Of a stretch of DNA of 64,000 nt, positions 11,900-23,427 are shown piece by piece. A program made the translations under genes and the position numbers. The DNA comes from Pampus argenteus (Eukaryota; Chordata; Actinopteri; Scombriformes; Stromateidae): NCBI GenBank assembly GCA_036937835.1, contig CM072861.1:22942501-23006500 (forward strand), in the 5' to 3' direction. The notes below the pieces were generated by a model. It did no database searches. It worked only from the letters and a program-made list of their open reading frames with translations, and was not told the origin of the DNA. The stretch's first letter is position 1, and every line of letters starts with the position of its first letter.

Positions 11900-12847
11900 C
11901 TTCTCCTTTCTATGTAACTTGCTTAAGACACAACTGTAGATCAGTGAGCGTAGTGACCCCTCACTCAGCCTCAATGTGGCCCAGAAGCATGTCGACACCA
12001 CCAGAGCTGTTGGTATCGACAGCAATCATATCTTTGGCTCTGCACACGGCGCTTCTGCTGCTTCGTATATCGTTATGAATTGTGACTGACGGGATCTGAG
12101 ATCCTTTTTTTTTTCGGGACTTGGCTGGAAACCTGGAATCACAGCTGGAATCCTGGAGCCGGATCCTTGTACAGACCAAAATGCTGAAACTGAAGCTGAG
12201 TTTTCAGAGAGGAAGTATCATTTTATAAAGCTGTATTGTTAGGATAAATAAATAACTGCTTTCTTACCGGGATCTTCCCCTTATAGTCACTTTGGCTGTT
12301 GTGCTAACCATTGTTCCCCCAATGTTCTAGGTTAGGCCTGTGCTGTATTATAGGATTGTGACAAAACATATTTGTTGATTGTTATGTTTTATTTAAAAAA
12401 ATAATGACAACTTCGGCACTTTGATGTCAGCATTGGATCTGTCTTTTTGTTTGTTTTGTTTGTATATCTGAACTGTTTTTGACAGGATGCTCATACTATG
12501 TAAAGGACATATTTACTGAATATTTAGTCTGTGCTTCATAAAGTCAGCTTTTATACAGATGCTTGTAGTTGTGATTTATTATTATTATTATTATTTTTTT
12601 TTATTCTGCACCAAACAGATGTGCAGCTGTTTCGTATTAGAGCCATAAAACTAGTAAATAAGTAGTTTCAAATGTTTAAAATCTAAGTATTGGAGCAAGA
12701 AATGGATATATTATTATTATATATTGATATTTGACATGTTATTGATATGAAAGCCTCTGGAAGCTCCGCAGTGACGTCATAACATCAAACATACCTGTTG
12801 ATCGTTTATGCATCTATTCAAGTAGTGACCTATAATTACATGTTTGC

Positions 12848-12853
12848 AATAAA
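12848..12853 (+). terminator. psd2: candidate psd2 poly(A) signal
   Basis: AATAAA in the context GCAATAAAACC, with a T/G-rich downstream element (GTTTCTTGTTTC). No coding exon lies between it and the psd2 stop. Confidence 0.5.
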
Positions 12854-12875
12854 ACCAAAAATCCTGCAACGTTTC

Positions 12876-13069
12876 TTGTTTCGGCGAATTCAGCTGACTT
12901 CTCAGATTATAGTTTGTTTGGTGGTTTTTTTGAGCCGTTGCTCAAGATAAACAATTTCCATTTTATATTTAGTATGATCCTTGTTTATTTAGCAACATTT
13001 GTGTATGATATCTGCTGCGGATAGAGCTCACTATAAGCTATAAGATATAATGTTAAAAAATATACAATA

Positions 13070-13106
<37 letters not shown>

Positions 13107-14878
13107 CATTTTATAAAATGACTCGATCACAGTCATGTTCAACTGTTGGTTAAAGGAAAAAAATAAATGCAAATAACTCATAAGACATGTTTAATATTTA
13201 TTGCTAACTTTCATTTGTTAACAGCTCTGTAAATGTACTATAAAATATTATCCACCCTCGACTACTTCTTTGTTGTGACTTACGATAAAGTGGGTTTAAA
13301 AATGAGCGTTCCTTCAATTATTATTATTATAGTCCACATTTTCACGCAAAAATATGTAATAATTCATCTTGACGATATGCAAAACACAAAATCCTGGCCA
13401 CAGTATACGGGGAGCGTATCTGTGTTTTTAAGGGTCAGATGTTCCCCGGGTCAATATTCTGTTATAAAATAAATATTTCAACCTCTAACCCTTTCAAAAA
13501 CAAACAAAAGATTAAATTAGACACATAAGTCACGATGTCACATGTATTATATCAGTAGACAGATGTGAAGTATGTAAAACACACGTATACGAGTCTAGTC
13601 TTGGCTAGTTTTCACCTAAGGAAGCATTAAACTACGACCTTTGATTATTTCAGGTTCCCATTATGATCTATCTAGTGTTGGGGACCCTGCTAGAGCTAAT
13701 ATGTAGAATTGGAGAACATATAAATGACTCGATAGCGAGTTTCTACTTGTCTGTTTGCTAAAGTTATTTAACCCTTAGAAATGTCTATGACGGACACTTT
13801 GACCTACAGAAGTTTTTAGCTTCTCTAATGACTCTTAACGTTGTATCGTCGGTCGCACACCGTGAAGCGTACGGTGTCACCGGCTGTCTGAAACATGCTA
13901 ACAGTCTGTTAGCATGTCTGAAACATGCTAACAGTCTGTGCTCCTGAAACGTGTTGGCAGAGGTGTGTGATGGAAACACACGGACGTCACACAAAAGGTA
14001 CGTTTTTATTCTCTGTTTTTATCTCGGGGGGATAAAAATTAAACCTAAACTCCAGCAGAGAGTTGAAACCTTAAACTCTGCGCTAGCGGTAGAAGTTAGC
14101 CCAAGACATTTTTTTTCCCACAGCAAACGTTTTGACTTTTCATATCAGAAACAGGACAGGTGTGACTAATAACACTACAGGTGGCTCGGTTACTTCATTT
14201 TGTTGCACCTGTGCGTTTCTGCTGTGACGTCAAAGATGTCTAAAAAAGGCTGTTAACGCTAACGTTAACGAAGCCGTTAACATTAGCCGTTAACGTTAGC
14301 CGCTATCCGGCTTCAACAGATACATCGCCGGGTTCTTTTAACATAAGGTACGTATTTAAAAAAACACAAGTGTTTCTTTAGTTTGAGCTATAAAGGTACT
14401 TTTAGCTAATGCATTTTGATACTGAAACTGTTTAGCGTGTTTTATATAAAAATCTATCTTCAAAAAGTCTTTATGCAAAAATATGTGTTGCAAAAGTGTT
14501 TTTTGTGTTGTAATCGGGGTTGTCTCATATTCTTTTTGATATAGTAATATGCTATAAGATACCAAAACAAAGCTAGCTCGCTAGTTTTACAGGATTATCA
14601 TCTACACAATCAGCGAAGTTACGGCTCCGAGGCCTCCTAGACGGTTCGATAGCTGCACTGAGTTGACGTAGCACGGATATAAAAAGGCATAAAAACGCCT
14701 TTGAAGGACAGCTGACTGGGGGGGTACCTCCTCTACCGAATTATATATATATATAATGCTTTTATTTAGTCTTTTTTCAAATATTACCTATTGAGCCCAG
14801 CCCTGCTACAATCAAAGACTGCAGCGTTTTAAGACAGTTGTGCAGAGACGGGGGACATGTGGACATGTGGAATGACTT
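12876..14878. other. convergent intergenic stretch between psd2 and pura
   Basis: AT-rich at the left, with an AT repeat around 13,077-13,102. At 13,850-14,350 base composition changes to a CpG-containing patch with the direct repeat CATGCTAACAGTCTGT (ending near 13,909 and 13,938), a TGACGTCA at 14225-14232, overlapping GTTAACG/TTAGCCG repeats at 14,253-14,300, and two donor-like AAGGTACGT sites near 13,996 and 14,346. No coding ORF was recognised. Confidence 0.45.
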
Positions 14879-14884
14879 TTTATT
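14879..14884 (-). terminator. pura: candidate distal pura poly(A) signal
   Basis: TTTATT on the + strand, which is AATAAA on the minus strand. It is followed on the minus strand by a T/G-containing stretch. Other minus-strand AATAAA hexamers exist (for example near 13,197), so this choice is tentative. Confidence 0.35.
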
Positions 14885-15604
14885 GCGCGATTAGTCATTT
14901 TTCAGACAACAAGGCTCCCCCAACATTTAAAAACAAACAGCAAAATGTACAAAACAGCACACCTCTTTGTTTTTTTTTTGTTTTTTTTGCCATCAACGGA
15001 AATTTAATAAGGTAGTGAGAGTACATAACAGAAAGTAATGAAGTGTAAGGACGCGAGTTATGATGATGTTGAGATGTATAGGATGAGCTTGATGTCAAAG
15101 CCAAAGTAAGCACCATCGTCATGTAGTCAGGAAAGGCCATATTTCAGTAAGAAATAGTCTAGAAGGGGTGAGGAGAGGTTAAACATGATACAAGAAGGTT
15201 GTTATCACAGTTTTCTGACATTTTTACCAACTAAAAAAAAAGAAGAAAAAAAAAAGAACAATATCGGTGTAGCACTACTTTATCATGCAATTTACTTTAG
15301 TAAACCTTCTGACACACAGACAAAATATACTTCAATAAGTAGAACTCAATACATCTCTGTCCAGCAATAGTCACAAAGCCTGTAATTTATACTCTTTGAA
15401 TGTGAGATCCCTATCAAAAATAATATGCAGATTTTTTTTTTTTAATCTTTCTTAATATATCTAAAGTGCAAGTATTTATCCATTTTTATTCAATGCTTTC
15501 TGTAAGTATAAAATACAAAGGAAAAAGAAAAAAAACAGCAATTATGTTTTTCCTGTTTACATGTTATATTTTTCTGAAAGGAGGAGCATCATATATAACA
15601 AACC

Positions 15605-15642
<38 letters not shown>

Positions 15643-18600
15643 GCCACAGATAAAATATTTTTTGAAAGATACAACATATCATCTCATATGGGGGATGGTA
15701 AAGGGATTTAGACCAAACGGTGACATGGGATATGTTCATTGTGCATTGACCCAACCCCTTAAAAATCCAGGATCCGTTTCCCAAACGTCTTCAAAACATC
15801 TTGAAAGAACGTCTTTATAACTATACACAACTAACAGTAGCCTATACAGTCTGCAAAACATGATGGACCCAACTGCTCGGTGCGTGTGTGCAAACAGAAG
15901 ACGTGCTGAATGAGCTCCTCTGTCAGTGGTTTGTGATGAGTCATATAGTGCTTGGCTTTGACCAGAGGCTGCGATTGGCTGTGTGATTAACCAGAAACTC
16001 TGAATGGCCAATGAAAGACTACAACACTGAAAACCAGAAACGGAGCAGATTTGGTTGCCTGGAACACCTCGTGGAAGTTCAGTCGTTTTTTTTGTTGTTT
16101 TTTTTTTAATGTCAGTACTTGTACAGGTCGGTAGAGGCACGTAGCCGCCGCCCACATTTAAATCGTGTGGAAGTTTGCTGTTTTAATCATGCACATGTGG
16201 CCGTTTCAATGCAGTCAGAAACACGAAGACCACCTACAGCTGTAGCCATCATAGCAATCCCGCTTGATTGAGTTACATGCAAGTAGCTACTGCTGCACTT
16301 TTAAATTACACACACATACATACACACACACTGTTTCCTATTTCAGTTGAAATGTGTGAGGAATGATCTGGTCACCTGTTAGAGCAACAAGTCTGATTAA
16401 AATAGAGCTCTATGAAACAAAAACAAAAGGCAGGATAACGGTATGATCGGGGGATTGCTACGATGGCTAACGCTGTATAATAATAAAACCAAAAAACGTC
16501 ATCTCGTCAACGCTAACAGCTTCAGCCTCTGTACACTGAACGTAGCAGAGCTTTGACTACCGACAACAAGACAAAAAAAATAAAAATAAAAAAACCCTTA
16601 AACATCTGCCTACCATTTTGCATTTGAGTCCCAGAAATGGATGACCGTATAATGTGGGCACAACATGGCTGCAAGGTCACTCCAGGTTTTGCTGTGACAC
16701 TGGACCAGCTCTCATTAACCAGACTTCTTTATCACACTGCAAAAATCATCAACCCCACCCACCACCACCACCACCACCCCTTCTGTCTAACTGCGATCGA
16801 ACTTGCAGTAAAGACACAACTGACCCAGTAGCAACTGGCAATTACGCTCTGTAACAAAACTAGACAACACATCTCTTTAAAATAATGTGTGCGTTTTGAC
16901 AGAATGAGGCGTTCACAAAGTGAAAACTATGAGCAGGTTCAGGCTCTCCTTATATTTGGCCATTAGAGAGAGAAAGAGGAAAAAAGGAAGTGTTGCATTT
17001 CCAGTCTTCATGTAGCGTGAGCCTCCTGGAGGCCTCAATTCAATCAAGCTAAAGCTCGAACACTTGAGGGGAATAAGTGCTGTATCACAACAGAGAGAAC
17101 TCAGGTTGACCTCACATGTGCTTTGCTGGGCACACAGTCATAGTCACAGGCTTTTTATAATTACACCGTACAGTGTGAGGAAATATAGTCGTGTCTGCAA
17201 CAGGGGGAAAGAGAAAAGTCCTAACTGGATCAGTCTGACAGCCGGGGTCAGTAGGTCATGGTAGGCTGCTGCTGGTAAGCTCCTACAGTGCGGTGCCAGG
17301 CTTCATCGGGCCTTTCACCAAAACTCGGAGACAAACTTGGGCCAAAACATCCTGCGTAGGACAGATGGGATTTTCTAGAACATTTCTCTTGGCTCTACTG
17401 CAACAGACATGACCAATCAAATACAGATTAACATTTTAAGCAAGGATTCAATAGGACTTCTGATACCTTTTCAGACCAGGTGTGTTTTGGGGGATATCCC
17501 TCCTGACAGGTCTGGGCTGTAGCTACATTAGCAGCTTTTTTAGGCCTCTAAAGCTGCGATCCACGCCGTCTGTGTTTTCCCTCATGCCGGCTAAGTGGTG
17601 CCGTGCTGACAGGGCCTGTGACCAGGCTCAAGCCATGTAAGCTCTTGAAGGCCAACCTGCTTTAAATAAAGCTGATGGGTGAACACTTGGAGCATATTGA
17701 TTGTTTACTAGCACTTTCAATGTCAGCCTAGAGAGCGATTCCATCAAAAAGAAGGAATGAACTGTGTGTCTGGAGGAGCAGGTTTGGACATCTGGACAAA
17801 AAGCCGGAGCCTTTGACCTGACATCAGAGAGGATTGTGATCCTCACTGTAAAAAACAACAACAACAACAACAACAAACTCCTCTGTCCTGTAGGCCGATC
17901 TTCTATCGCCCGGCTCAAGTGAAACCGCAGACCAGTCGAATCGTAGTTCAACTGTCCTGCGATCGGCTCTCCCAGGTGAGAAAGGGGTCACGCTCAGGCT
18001 CCAAACACACAGTTCCCTGGCTTCTAATGACAGGAGGCCTTGTGCGGTTCTAGACACCATTCAAAATACTTTAGAGGCCTCCCAAACACTCTGATAGCAA
18101 CAAGAGGCCTCGACAGGGGGGGAGAATGTGCATGTGTATATGTGTGTAAGCGTGGACCAAAGCCCCAAGATACTATTCAACTTGAGCGTAGGCCACTGCA
18201 GGAGAGGCTGACATGGAGAGGTTGTTGACCGTTTGCGTTGTGTGTTTGCGGGGAGGAACGATCAGGGGAAGGGTTTTCTCTGGGGTGACTCTGTGGGAGA
18301 GGGGGGGAGGGACGTAAAACACCCGGACTAGTCTACGCGCACTGATAGACGAACAAGGCAGCCTACTGGTTTACAGAACGTGACAGAAAAAAGAGCTCAC
18401 TACGAGTCTGACTTTTTTTTTTTTTTTTCTCTCCCCACTTTGAGCAAGTGCTTGAGAAGAAAAGACTTCACATTTTGGAAATATAATGCAGATCCATTAA
18501 CCTCATCGTCATGCTTTCAAATATTTACTGAACACATAGCCTATAAATGTTTTCGTCTTTTAATAGTCTATACACGTGATACAATGCCGCGATTGGCACG

Positions 18601-20738
18601 TACACAATATTGCACACTAACGTGAAAATGTCCCGCACTAGTCAGTGGCTTCCTCTCTGCCCGGTAGAGAGAGAAACCTGACACGTGATTGGACAACGTA
18701 ACGTGGAGAAAAGAACTTTGAAGGAAAAAAACAAAAAAAAAGGAGCATCAGAATAACAATAATGCAAAAAGTGACATATATATTCTGAGCGGCGAGGCCC
18801 CTAAAGAGCAATCAAGGGGCTGTAGCACCATAAAGAGATAGATACTGCTTTGGCCCTGCACTGATAGGCCTCTACATCCACTGGACTGCACTCAGACTGA
18901 CTGCATGGGACCGGCTGGCTGGCCTGCCCGCCTGGCTGGCTGACTGCCTGGCTGGCTGACTGCCTGGCGCTTTAACAGCATCCATCTCAGCTCTGACGAA
19001 CAGCCTCATCCAGCCGCTCCTGATTTCTGATTTTTTGTTTTTTTGTTGCTGCTGTTTTATTGTTTTGTTTTGTTTTTTAACATCATGGTGCATATGGCGT
19101 ACAAAGCCACCCGTAACATCTCCAGATGAATCTCCGTGCTGACACCCAGGGCTGCCACAGGCGCTACGTTTCCCTGTTGTAGGGAGACACATCTCTACTC
19201 TGTGAGAAGCCGCCCAGCCAGGGGTGCTGCTAGGGACTCTGGGCTCCACGGTGCCACGAGGCACCAAGCCCCCACCCCTCCCTTCATTTCCAAAGTGTAA
19301 GTACGGCAGCGCCTCATCTTTCTGAAGGGCCCGCTCCAGTTTCTGCCCACCATCACAGTGGCCCCCCCCTCTCCCCAGCTCCCATGCTCCGTGCACCACA
19401 GGGGTTTCAAATCCAGCAGTCCTGGTGAGTATATATACCTCTGCCTACATAACAGCACTCGTAAATGAAAACGTACAGCGGTCGAGGTCACAGACCATCC
19501 ACGTGAGAACACGTAAACGAGTGGAGTGTATAAGGCACGGGTCGTAATGACGTCAGAGAGGATGTGTTGCCTCGCCGCACGCAGGCGCATCTTTTTTTGT
19601 TTTGTTTAGTTTTATTTTTACGCGCCTTGCGCTCCCACAGGTGGACCTCATCTTTTTGCATCCCCCACCTCCCCCCCAGAGGAAAAAAACAAAACAAAAA
19701 AACAAAACAAAACAAAAAAAACAACAAAGTAACAAAGAAAAAATTTAAACCCACAGAAAACGTGGGTATCTTAATAAGGATTTCTTTTCTTTTTCTATTT
19801 TTTTCTATTTATTTTTTTTTTACAGCTGATTCACAAAATCATAATTAGTACATCTAAGTTAGCACTTTTTTTTCATTGAAGTTTATATGGACATGGTGCA
19901 AGAGGGTTGATATTCAATATAGTAGCTTAGAGATAGATTTCTCCCATTTGTATGAGTCGCACAAAATAGGCTTTTATTTATTTCTGACTCTCAACCTTTC
20001 CATAATGGCATGATAGAAATGTTTTCATTAGTCTACAAGGTTTTTTTTAAGTCAAATTAAAGACTACCGCCTACTTTGCCAAAACTTCTTTTGGAGACAT
20101 GAGCCTACACGCATGCTGACAGGTGTTTACAGGCCTGTAGTGCTGCGTTCTGCAATTCATACACTTTTTGAGCGTTTTTTTCGTGTTTATTCTGCGTACC
20201 TTTATAATAAACTATACATCTGGTATCAGATTTTGGTTTCATAAAGTTTCATAATATATTCTCTTTGTGCTGATGTCAAATATTCGTTCTACATGAAGAC
20301 TGTCATTTTATATATATAATAGACCTCTGGATTTTTATTATTTTATGATTAAATCTTTAAGTATATTACCAGTTTGAAAACATTTAAACATTTCTTTTCT
20401 TTTTTTTTTCTCGAAATAGCTTTGATGTGTGCAAAATCTGTCGTTTGATAGAGATATAAACACTCTGTTCATTGTCATTTAAATCAAGTAGGAAACAGTT
20501 CATATCTTACAGTTCAATCCTTGATAGCAGCGGCTTACTGTTACATGGGTGGTAAGTGGGGTGACATCCAGTAAAATGAGCGAGGAGACAGCAGAGGTGC
20601 TCCCATGTCTGTGGAGGTTGTGTGTGTGGGGTGATTCCCTTGGAAATTATCTTTCTATTTTACAGTTAAGTCTCGTTTTCTCTCAGAGTTCAGTCTCGTC
20701 TCGGTTGTTTCATTTTCAGCTCTCGTCAGAAATCCGCG
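14879..20738 (-). other. pura: pura probable long 3' UTR
   Basis: About 5.9 kb downstream of the pura stop with no recognisable exon on either strand. On the minus strand an AATAAA lies at 14879-14884 in the context GCGCAATAAAAAGTC. The sequence contains T-rich/A-rich tracts, a CTGGCTGG/CTGACTGC tandem patch at 18,908-18,968, CA/AT repeats at 15,606-15,642 and a TGACGTCA at 19548-19555. Mammalian PURA also has a long, regulated 3' UTR. The limit is inferred from the signal alone; an earlier or later poly(A) site is possible. Confidence 0.4.
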
Positions 20739-21584
20739 TCAGTCGTCGTCGCCGTCATCTCCGCCGTGCGGGCCCTCAGGTAGCAGTTCGGAGGCCCGTT
20801 TCTCTCTACTCCTCTCCTGGATCTTCCTCATCTCTTCCGCGTATTTACAGAAGGTGTTGCCGAATTTGGACCACACTTTACACGGAACCGTAATGGAGTT
20901 TCGGTACGTGGGCTTCACCTCGCTGACCCGCATGAAGACCCCGTACTTATTGGAGCCCACGTCGAAGAAGAAGCGCTTGTTGTCGACCGTGAGCGAGGTG
21001 CCCTCCGGGAGCTCCGCCGGCTCCTCGTCCACACCGTAGTCGTCGATGAGTTTGGCCAAAGCGTCGCGGAACTCGATGAGACCCTGCGCCGGCAGAGCGA
21101 TGGTCTGGCCTTGTGCGCTTCCCAATCCGGGCCCCCGATTAACGGTCTGCCGGATCCTCAGGAACCGCCCCCTCTGGTTCTCTTTCAGATCCATGTAATA
21201 TTTCCGATTCTCCCGCACCAGGAATTCGCTCTTGAGCGCCCGCCGGGGCTCATCCTGCACCATGTCCGGGTTGGTCGGGCCCAGCTGGGCGTAATGTTCG
21301 ATAAAGTCCCCGAGATAATCGCGGAACTCCACGGCAACCGACATAGAGAGAGTGAGGCGGCTCTTGTTTCCACCAGCTCCGACCTCGGCTATCTTTAGGA
21401 AGCGGCCTTTAACATTCTGCTTCACGTCAAGGTAGAAGCGCTTGTTCTGGATGTCGACGCGCTTGGAGGCGAGCTCCTCGGTGTCGTGCTGCAGCCGGGA
21501 CATGGCGCCCATCGCACCCGGGGGCAGCGAGCCGGGGCCTGCGGTGGGCCCTCCGTGGTCACTGCCACTGTCTCTGTCCGCCAT
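20739..21584 (-). CDS. pura: Pur-alpha, single-stranded purine-rich element binding protein
   Basis: Single-exon gene of 281 residues. Pur-alpha binds GGN-repeat single-stranded DNA and RNA, and acts in transcription, replication and dendritic mRNA transport. Three PUR repeats are visible: about 40-105 (VDIQNKRFYLDVKQNVKGRF, with KSRLTLSMSVAVEFRDYLGD), about 117-190 (SEFLVRENRKYYMDLKENQR, with LPAQGLIEFRDALAKLIDDY) and about 200-260 (LTVDNKRFFFDVGSNKYGVF, with RNSITVPCKVWSKFGNTFCK). These match PURA rather than PURB (MADRDSGS start, KYYMDLKE, YGVDEEPAELPEG). It is shorter than mammalian PURA (about 322): the N-terminal poly-Gly tract and C-terminal Gln tract are absent, and the protein ends in an acidic GDDGDDD. 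The start context ATCATGG is favourable. Its 5' end faces nrg2 across about 3.5 kb. Confidence 0.97.
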   Translation of the reverse strand: MADRDSGSDHGGPTAGPGSLPPGAMGAMSRLQHDTEELASKRVDIQNKRFYLDVKQNVKGRFLKIAEVGAGGNKSRLTLSMSVAVEFRDYLGDFIEHYAQLGPTNPDMVQDEPRRALKSEFLVRENRKYYMDLKENQRGRFLRIRQTVNRGPGLGSAQGQTIALPAQGLIEFRDALAKLIDDYGVDEEPAELPEGTSLTVDNKRFFFDVGSNKYGVFMRVSEVKPTYRNSITVPCKVWSKFGNTFCKYAEEMRKIQERSREKRASELLPEGPHGGDDGDDD

Positions 21585-21882
21585 GATGCTGCCTCCCTGC
21601 TTTACCTTCCACCGTCTCCCTCTGCCTGCTGCAACCTCGACTGCCCGTCAAACCTCTCCGCCGCTCTATCGCGAGACGAGAGAAGAGAAGAGGATGAAAA
21701 AAATGAAAGTAACTGTAGTTTAGTGGTACTGTAGTACTCGGAGCGGGGCTGCGTTCAAGACTCTCGCGGTGTTTCTGCAACGTTTCACAGAAATTTCACT
21801 TCAGGTTTTAGTATAGCCGTATATTGCAACTGGAAGTTAACCCCCACCCATGTGATCCTATAAAACACTGCAGTACACAACC

Positions 21883-21983
<101 letters not shown>

Positions 21984-22094
21984 GTGCTGATTTTCATGTC
22001 TGAAAGTAAATCACACATTTCTGCACCCTGTCTAAAAACAATAAAAGGCACAAGTGGACTAAGAGTCATACCTCCAGGTGTTTGGTTTTGGTGT

Positions 22095-22115
22095 TTCAGC
22101 ACCACAGACAGTTGT
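22095..22115 (+). promoter_or_regulatory. RE1/REST-like site, weak
   Basis: Begins TTCAGCACCACAGACAG and matches the 21-base RE1 consensus as I know it at about 16 positions; the left half-site is intact and the right end diverges. Confidence 0.35.
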
Positions 22116-22126
22116 TTGGGAGGGTT

Positions 22127-22147
22127 TTCAGCACCACGGAGAGAGAA
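22127..22147 (+). promoter_or_regulatory. RE1/REST-like site
   Basis: TTCAGCACCACGGAGAG followed by AGAA; about 17 of 21 consensus positions. It lies 32 bases downstream of the previous RE1-like site in the same orientation. Confidence 0.45.
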
Positions 22148-23406
22148 CCCGGACTGTCCCTCTGTAGGGAGAGAGAAATATGTGAATGAGAAGGAGATGA
22201 TGGCTGTGTGGGACTCTGACGGAGGGGGCCGATACACTGAGGCATCATGAATCATTGTCCTGTGATTGGACTTACTTGTGTGTCACAGTTTCTCAATGGG
22301 AAACTATATAGATGGAGGTGTTCATCAATGTAAAGGCTTACAATCTGATCAATCAGCTAATAAAGATATAAATGTATAACTTCACATACATCTGTGTGAA
22401 TCGTAGGGGTTTCGGTTTGTAGTGTAATTATACAGTTTACAATAGCATCAGTGTATATTCTTGTCTATTTATGTGTCCTCCTGTCAATTAAGATTTTTTG
22501 TCTTTGTTTTAGCACTTGATCATCCTGTTGACAGATTATTTTTTTGCAGCCTGCTGTTAAAGCTACTACAAATGTCACCGGGTGACGTTATGAGGTTTTT
22601 AGCAGCAGCAGCCTTCATGAGCAGACCTCAAGAAGATGAATGACGTGGGAGACTTGATGGATGTTGGACAGGATAAGGGCTTAATGGGATACTGTTGATA
22701 TCAAAAGACCAAATCTGGAAAATCGCACCTCTGCTAAACCTTGAACAATAAGTCATTTGTATGTCGTTTGTAGACCTGAAATGTCTGATCTGAAAGAAAC
22801 AAAACAGTAAAGTACAACAAACAGACGTCATTGGACTTTGTTCATAAGTACTGCTGGTGATAAAATGAGGAAAATATGACTGTAAAGAAGAAATCTGGGA
22901 CAAATTTAACAAAAACACATTCTGTACAATAATTTAAACTGACGCTGTCCTGACATTGGAGCACGCTGGGCAGCAAATGGTCAGGTCAGGTGACCTTATC
23001 AACACCCTGCCGTCATACTGACACTTTACCAAAAAAAACAAACCCCTGCCCTTCTGACTTTTCCCACCGGTTCAGCATGAGGGATGCAGTTTGGTTGGTC
23101 AACAAATGATTTGTCTTAAAGACTAATCTGGAAATTCTTAAATTGTGTGCTGAAGGTCGGTGGATGGGTGGACAAGTGGGCGGAGAGGCAGACTCTGTAT
23201 CTTCCTCTTCAAATGCAAAACATTTCAAACTTACACATCTGGTAGCATTTAGCACCAAGGACAGAGCTGAAAGCGGTTCACTATTAATACGGTTACAGTG
23301 AGGAAAGATGTGAAGTGACACAGACACATCTTGCTGTGGCCTTCAGTCCATATGAAGCAGCGTGTGATTAGCCTGTTGGGACGAAGCACTAAACCTGTCA
23401 AGCCTT

Positions 23407-23427
23407 TTCAGCACCACGGACAGAGAC
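23407..23427 (+). promoter_or_regulatory. RE1/REST binding site candidate upstream of nrg2
   Basis: TTCAGCACCACGGACAG followed by AGAC; 19 of 21 positions match the canonical REST (NRSF) element. It lies about 1.7 kb upstream of the nrg2 start codon. REST silences neuronal genes outside neurons, and nrg2 is a plausible target. Confidence 0.65.

Larger units (their letters stand above)
9831..12875 (+). other. psd2: psd2 probable 3' UTR
   Basis: Non-coding sequence after the psd2 stop. Possible AATAAA signals occur at about 12,243-12,252 and at 12848-12853; the latter is followed by a T/G-rich stretch and is the favoured distal end. A GT microsatellite lies at 11119-11144, a CA repeat at 11871-11899, and a TGACGTCA palindrome (CRE core) at 12772-12779. 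UTR extent is inferred from signals only. Confidence 0.5.

Noticed and set aside
15736..16155. 139-codon minus-strand open frame in the presumed pura 3' UTR
   Set aside because: Not recognised, includes a Lys/Thr low-complexity start, and shows no clear similarity to IGIP or another known protein.
18872..19590. Two overlapping minus-strand open frames of 175 and 131 codons
   Set aside because: Composition is driven by the CTGGCTGG tandem patch and GC-rich sequence, with no conserved motif.
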